Assembly: GCA_012840625.1 (NCBI GenBank)
Contig: DUSB01000165.1
Span: 1 to 8,516 of the forward strand
Length of the DNA: 8,516 nt
Direction of reading: 5' to 3'
Source: Syntrophomonadaceae bacterium
GTDB lineage: Bacteria; Bacillota; Syntrophomonadia; Syntrophomonadales; Syntrophomonadaceae
Below are positions 6,256 through 8,516 of the stretch, piece by piece (position 1 is the stretch's first letter; every line of letters begins with the position of its first letter). Made by a program: the position numbers and the translations under genes. The notes under the pieces were generated by a model. The model was not told the DNA's origin and ran no database searches. It saw only the letters and a list, made by a program, of their open reading frames with translations.

Positions 6256-6350
6256 GTTACCATCATTATTATTCGTATTAGAAACCGTGTTTATTCCTAT
6301 ATCTTCCCTTCGTCTGCCCAAAGTATTACAAAAAAAAGCCTAGTCTATAC

Positions 6351-6381
6351 TGTAGATGGCTGGAAGCTGATAGCATTATGC
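6351..6381 (-). promoter_or_regulatory. Candidate sigma-G-like promoter for the spoVA operon
   Basis: On the minus strand GCATA (6381-6377) is followed after 18 bases by CATCTACA (6358-6351). The -35 fits the forespore sigma-G pattern (GNATA), but the -10 only partly fits CATNNTA. It lies just downstream of the acyl-CoA ligase terminator, where a promoter for spoVAC is required, because spoVA operons are sigma-G controlled in Bacillus and Clostridium. The assignment is tentative. Confidence 0.28.
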
Positions 6382-6391
6382 CCTGCACGAC

Positions 6392-6420
6392 AAAAAAAAA
6401 GGCAGCACCAAAGCTGCCTT
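6392..6420 (-). terminator. Rho-independent terminator of the acyl-CoA ligase gene
   Basis: A perfect 8-base-pair stem, AAGGCAGC/GCTGCCTT (6399-6406 with 6413-6420) with six-base loop, is followed on the minus strand by nine T (6400-6392). It ends transcription coming from the gene at 6468-8165 and isolates it from spoVAC. Confidence 0.92.
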
Positions 6421-6430
6421 CCGCTTATAT

Positions 6431-6444
6431 TCTCCTGCAGGAGA
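6431..6444. repeat. 14-base perfect palindrome in the acyl-CoA ligase 3' region
   Basis: TCTCCTGCAGGAGA equals its own reverse complement. It lies between the ligase stop codon and the terminator, beside a second weak hairpin (ACGG 6446-6449 with CCGT 6460-6463). Neither has a T-run. They may stabilise the 3' end of the transcript or form a protein site; no function is shown. Confidence 0.6.
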
Positions 6445-6467
6445 GACGGCCCTTGAGGACCGTTTAA

Positions 6468-8165
6468 TTAATCTTGTAAAGCCGCCCCCTCTTTCCTGGC
6501 AGCTTCTCTTTCCTGTAATGCTTTGCGATCTGGTTTGCCTACCGCAGTACGGGGAAGGGAATCAATAAATTCAACAATTTTAGGAACCTTATAAGGAGCC
6601 AAGTGCTGACGACAATGCGCAATGATCTCCTCTTTGCTCAACTGCTGCCCTTCCTTAACCACCACATAAACCTTCACCGTTTCACCCCGCTTGGGATCCG
6701 GTACTCCAATAGTACAGGCCTCCTTTACTTTGGGATGTGCAAACACCACTTCATCTATATCCCGGGGATAAATATTAAAACCGCTAGCGATAATCATATC
6801 CTTTTTGCGATCAACAATAAAAACAAAGCCATCTTCATCCATACGGACAATATCCCCGGTATAAAACCATCCATCACGAATAGCCAAGGCTGTTTCCTCA
6901 GGATTTTCCCAGTATTCCTCCATGACCTGCGGTCCTCTACATATCAGTTCGCCCAGTTCGCCGCGGGGCATAACTTTGGTTCCGGTTTCTACATCAACCA
7001 CCACTAGGTCGGTATCAGGCCAGACAATACCACAGCTGCCATATTTGCGCAATTTGAAAACCGGATTAACAGTTAGAATATTAACGGTTTCTGATAAACC
7101 ATAGCCCTCTATAATTCTCCCCCCGGACAGACGCTCAAATTCTTTCAAGGTTTCCACCGCCAGTGGAGCTGAACCGCTAAAAATACCTTTAACAGAAGTG
7201 ATTTTAGAGCGGGTGATATCGGGATGATTATTGAGACCAATAATCATAGCTGGTACTGCAGCCCAGATATTGGGTTCATGTTTGTTGATGGCCGCCAATA
7301 TATTATCCGGGGTAGGCTGAGGCACCAACACCATGGTTCCCCCCGTATACAGACAGGCATTGACATTACCGTTATAGCCATAGATATGATTAAGCGGAAT
7401 AGCGGCCAGGGTTTTGACTTCCTCGAAGGGCACCAGGGTAAAATTAGCTGTACACCAGGTGGGGGTTCGGATGGCCTGCGATAAGAGCATTTTATTGGTC
7501 AGGACACAGCCTTTAGGCACACCGGTAGTACCGCCGGTATACTGCAGTTTGGCAATATCAGAACCCAATACTTCTATATCGGGCTCCTGATCATCCGCAG
7601 CAGCTATGATTTCGTTAAAATCATAAACGTTCTCCCTTTGTTCAAGCTCCACCGGAGCATCAGGTATTTGAAAAGCTATGACTCGTTTTACCGACGACTC
7701 AGGCTCTTGCATCAGAGTAATGGCTTTATCGGCATAGGCGGCCATCACAATCACTGTTTCCGTACCGCTATCCTGAAACTGAAAGCGAAGTTCCGGAACG
7801 GTATATAAAACATTAGCCGGTACCTCGATAGCCCCAATTTTAAACAAAGCCTGTAAAGCAATTACATACTGAGGCAGGTTGGGAGCCATGATAGCAACTC
7901 GATCACCCTTTTCTACACCCATATCTAATAGTGCGTTGGCCAGACGCCTCGACATATTGTTACACAAACCATAAGAGATTTCTATATCGTTAATCAGCAG
8001 ATAGGGTTTTTCCGGATGGAGATCTGCCCATTTATTAAAGTAATCTTTCAGCGGCAGATCCGGGTACTCGAAATTTCTGGGTACCTCATCATCATAAAGT
8101 GCTTCCCAGCGCGGACGCCATCGCGCCAGATCCTCTTCAAAATCCTGCAGCCACGGTTTTTCCAT
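6468..8165 (-). CDS. Acyl-CoA synthetase (AMP-forming, fatty-acid-CoA ligase type)
   Basis: Activates a carboxylic acid with ATP to an acyl-adenylate and transfers it to CoA; probably a medium- or long-chain fatty acid, but the substrate cannot be read from the sequence. The 565 residues show the ANL-family order: N-terminal domain, P-loop YTGGTTGVPKG (209-219), NHIYGYNG (259-266), GYGLSET (354-360), GWFYTGD (432-438), VDRKKDMIIASGFNIYP (451-467) at the hinge to the mobile C-terminal domain, and catalytic Lys544 in TAVGKPDRKAL. ATG at 8165 is preferred: GGGGG sits 8 bases upstream and the product has normal length. A GTG at 8198 would add 11 residues. It has its own promoter (8265-8293) and terminator (6392-6420), so it is a single-gene unit. 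In a syntrophic anaerobe it would feed beta-oxidation; elsewhere it could serve lipid recycling. Confidence 0.93.
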   Translation of the reverse strand: MEKPWLQDFEEDLARWRPRWEALYDDEVPRNFEYPDLPLKDYFNKWADLHPEKPYLLINDIEISYGLCNNMSRRLANALLDMGVEKGDRVAIMAPNLPQYVIALQALFKIGAIEVPANVLYTVPELRFQFQDSGTETVIVMAAYADKAITLMQEPESSVKRVIAFQIPDAPVELEQRENVYDFNEIIAAADDQEPDIEVLGSDIAKLQYTGGTTGVPKGCVLTNKMLLSQAIRTPTWCTANFTLVPFEEVKTLAAIPLNHIYGYNGNVNACLYTGGTMVLVPQPTPDNILAAINKHEPNIWAAVPAMIIGLNNHPDITRSKITSVKGIFSGSAPLAVETLKEFERLSGGRIIEGYGLSETVNILTVNPVFKLRKYGSCGIVWPDTDLVVVDVETGTKVMPRGELGELICRGPQVMEEYWENPEETALAIRDGWFYTGDIVRMDEDGFVFIVDRKKDMIIASGFNIYPRDIDEVVFAHPKVKEACTIGVPDPKRGETVKVYVVVKEGQQLSKEEIIAHCRQHLAPYKVPKIVEFIDSLPRTAVGKPDRKALQEREAARKEGAALQD

Positions 8166-8173
8166 TAATAAAT

Positions 8174-8178
8174 CCCCC
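8174..8178 (-). promoter_or_regulatory. Ribosome binding site deciding the acyl-CoA ligase start
   Basis: GGGGG in the context AAGGGGGATT on the minus strand, 8 bases before the ATG at 8165. It favours this start over the GTG at 8198, although GAGGAG near that GTG leaves some doubt. Confidence 0.6.
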
Positions 8179-8209
8179 TTTTTCAAAACTCTCCTCACCT
8201 TTACATCGT

Positions 8210-8230
8210 TTCTGCTTTTTATTAGCAGAA
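8210..8230 (-). other. Stem-loop in the 5' untranslated region of the acyl-CoA ligase mRNA
   Basis: TTCTGCT (8210-8216) and AGCAGAA (8224-8230) form a perfect 7-base-pair stem with a 7-base loop. With the proposed promoter the untranslated leader is about 90 bases, and this hairpin sits in its middle. There is no T-run on the transcribed strand, so it is not an obvious terminator; it may stabilise the mRNA. Confidence 0.45.
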
Positions 8231-8243
8231 CAGCTGGAAAACT

Positions 8244-8259
8244 ATAACAATTCTGTTAT
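8244..8259 (-). promoter_or_regulatory. Inverted repeat at the start point of the acyl-CoA ligase promoter (candidate operator)
   Basis: ATAACA-ATTC-TGTTAT is a perfect 6+6 inverted repeat. It lies 6 bases downstream of the proposed -10 box, covering the expected transcription start, a typical repressor position. The regulator is not identified. Confidence 0.45.
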
Positions 8260-8264
8260 TTATA

Positions 8265-8293
8265 ATTGTATTCTATATTGTCATATTTGACAA
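8265..8293 (-). promoter_or_regulatory. Sigma-A-type promoter of the acyl-CoA ligase gene
   Basis: On the minus strand TTGTCA (8293-8288), a 17-base AT-rich spacer and TACAAT (8270-8265) differ from the TTGACA/TATAAT consensus at one position each. The predicted start is near 8258, about 93 bases before the ATG. Confidence 0.65.
8278..8293. promoter_or_regulatory. Inverted repeat over the -35 box (candidate operator)
   Basis: TTGTCA-TATT-TGACAA is a perfect 6+6 inverted repeat that contains the proposed -35 hexamer. The half site with its spacer, TGTCATATTT, recurs exactly at 8320-8329, and a variant GTCATAATTGA is at 8340-8350. This looks like a family of regulator binding sites upstream of and within the promoter. 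Confidence 0.5.
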
Positions 8294-8350
8294 CTATACG
8301 TGATTATTGTAACTTCATGTGTCATATTTACTTGTTTTCGTCATAATTGA
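8279..8350 (+). repeat. Three dispersed copies of a GTCATAWTT motif
   Basis: TGTCATATTT is found at 8279-8288 and exactly again at 8320-8329; GTCATAATTGA at 8340-8350 is a third, imperfect copy. The offsets of 41 and 19 bases are close to whole numbers of helical turns. The rest of 8199-8449 shows no open frame I can support. Confidence 0.5.
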
Positions 8351-8449
8351 GGCACGGAAATTTAACTGCTGGATCAGACTCGTAGCATTTTGTAATATAA
8401 GCGCAATTATCCACGATAAACTGCCGCATGCTGATGATATTTTAAGTTT

Positions 8450-8516
8450 TTATCTTTGATTAAACTTTGTTACGGCGATGCCGCCGACATCGAGATCAAT
8501 AAAAAGAAAAGAATAA
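8450..8516 (-). CDS. Possible C-terminal end of a gene running in from the right edge
   Basis: A minus-strand frame is open from the window edge to TAA at 8452-8450 and encodes 21 residues, ending FIDLDVGGIAVTKFNQR. The local GC content at 8470-8500 rises above the AT-rich flank, which suits coding DNA, and the peptide looks protein-like. It is too short to name a family, and an open frame of this length can occur by chance. Confidence 0.3.
   Translation of the reverse strand, partial: YSFLFIDLDVGGIAVTKFNQR

Noticed and set aside
6244..6321. N-terminal extension of SpoVAC to 6321
   Set aside because: No ribosome binding site, Asn-rich and longer than usual for SpoVAC; the AGGAGGG before 6243 marks the start.
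6431..6463. Palindrome and weak hairpin considered as a terminator
   Set aside because: Neither is followed by a T-run on either strand; the strong terminator lies at 6392-6420.
8279..8350. Repeats that might be a CRISPR remnant
   Set aside because: The copies are only about 10 bases, unevenly spaced and imperfect, with no repeat-spacer periodicity; operator sites explain them better.
8349..8374. Possible sigma-54 promoter around GGCAC (8351-8355)
   Set aside because: The required GG-N10-GC spacing is not met: the next GC is too far downstream.

Overview
The window reads as chromosomal DNA of an endospore-forming anaerobic member of the Clostridia. The evidence is a spoVAC-spoVAD-spoVAE cluster, a T-box riboswitch in front of an amino-acid biosynthesis gene, AGGAGG-type ribosome binding sites with some GTG starts, and oxygen-sensitive HgdC/BadF-type genes. 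A syntrophic fatty-acid oxidiser such as a Syntrophomonas relative would fit, but that is inference only.

Layout. (1) 1-254, plus strand: the 3' part of a T-box leader. It carries two successive T-box/antiterminator/terminator modules but has room for only one Stem I, most of which lies upstream of the window. (2) 287-1277, plus strand: a 58-codon small ORF of unknown function overlapping pheA (prephenate dehydratase, the phenylalanine branch). (3) 6243 down to 1302, minus strand: a tight six-gene run, spoVAC-spoVAD-spoVAE, then two DUF2229/HgdB-like Fe-S proteins, then an HgdC-type ATP-dependent activase. Intergenic gaps are 15, 18 and 22 bases, followed by a 68-base overlap and a 4-base overlap, with no terminator seen inside. 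It converges on pheA with a 24-base gap. (4) 8165 down to 6468, minus strand: an acyl-CoA ligase of the AMP-forming family. It has its own sigma-A-like promoter with overlapping inverted repeats and a strong terminator before spoVAC. (5) 8199-8516: a regulatory region, and at the right edge possibly the last 21 codons of another minus-strand gene.

How the genes work together. The T-box should open pheA expression when a cognate tRNA, presumably tRNA-Phe, is uncharged. The SpoVA proteins form the forespore inner-membrane dipicolinic acid (DPA) channel/uptake system. The three genes behind spoVAE look like a complete ATP-driven electron-injection unit: an activase with Cys129 and Cys168 cluster ligands, plus two Cys-containing paralogous acceptor proteins. 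They appear to be co-transcribed with spoVA, which would place a low-potential redox system of unknown substrate under sporulation control. The most notable points are this gene association, the doubled T-box decision module, and the repeat-rich promoter of the acyl-CoA ligase.
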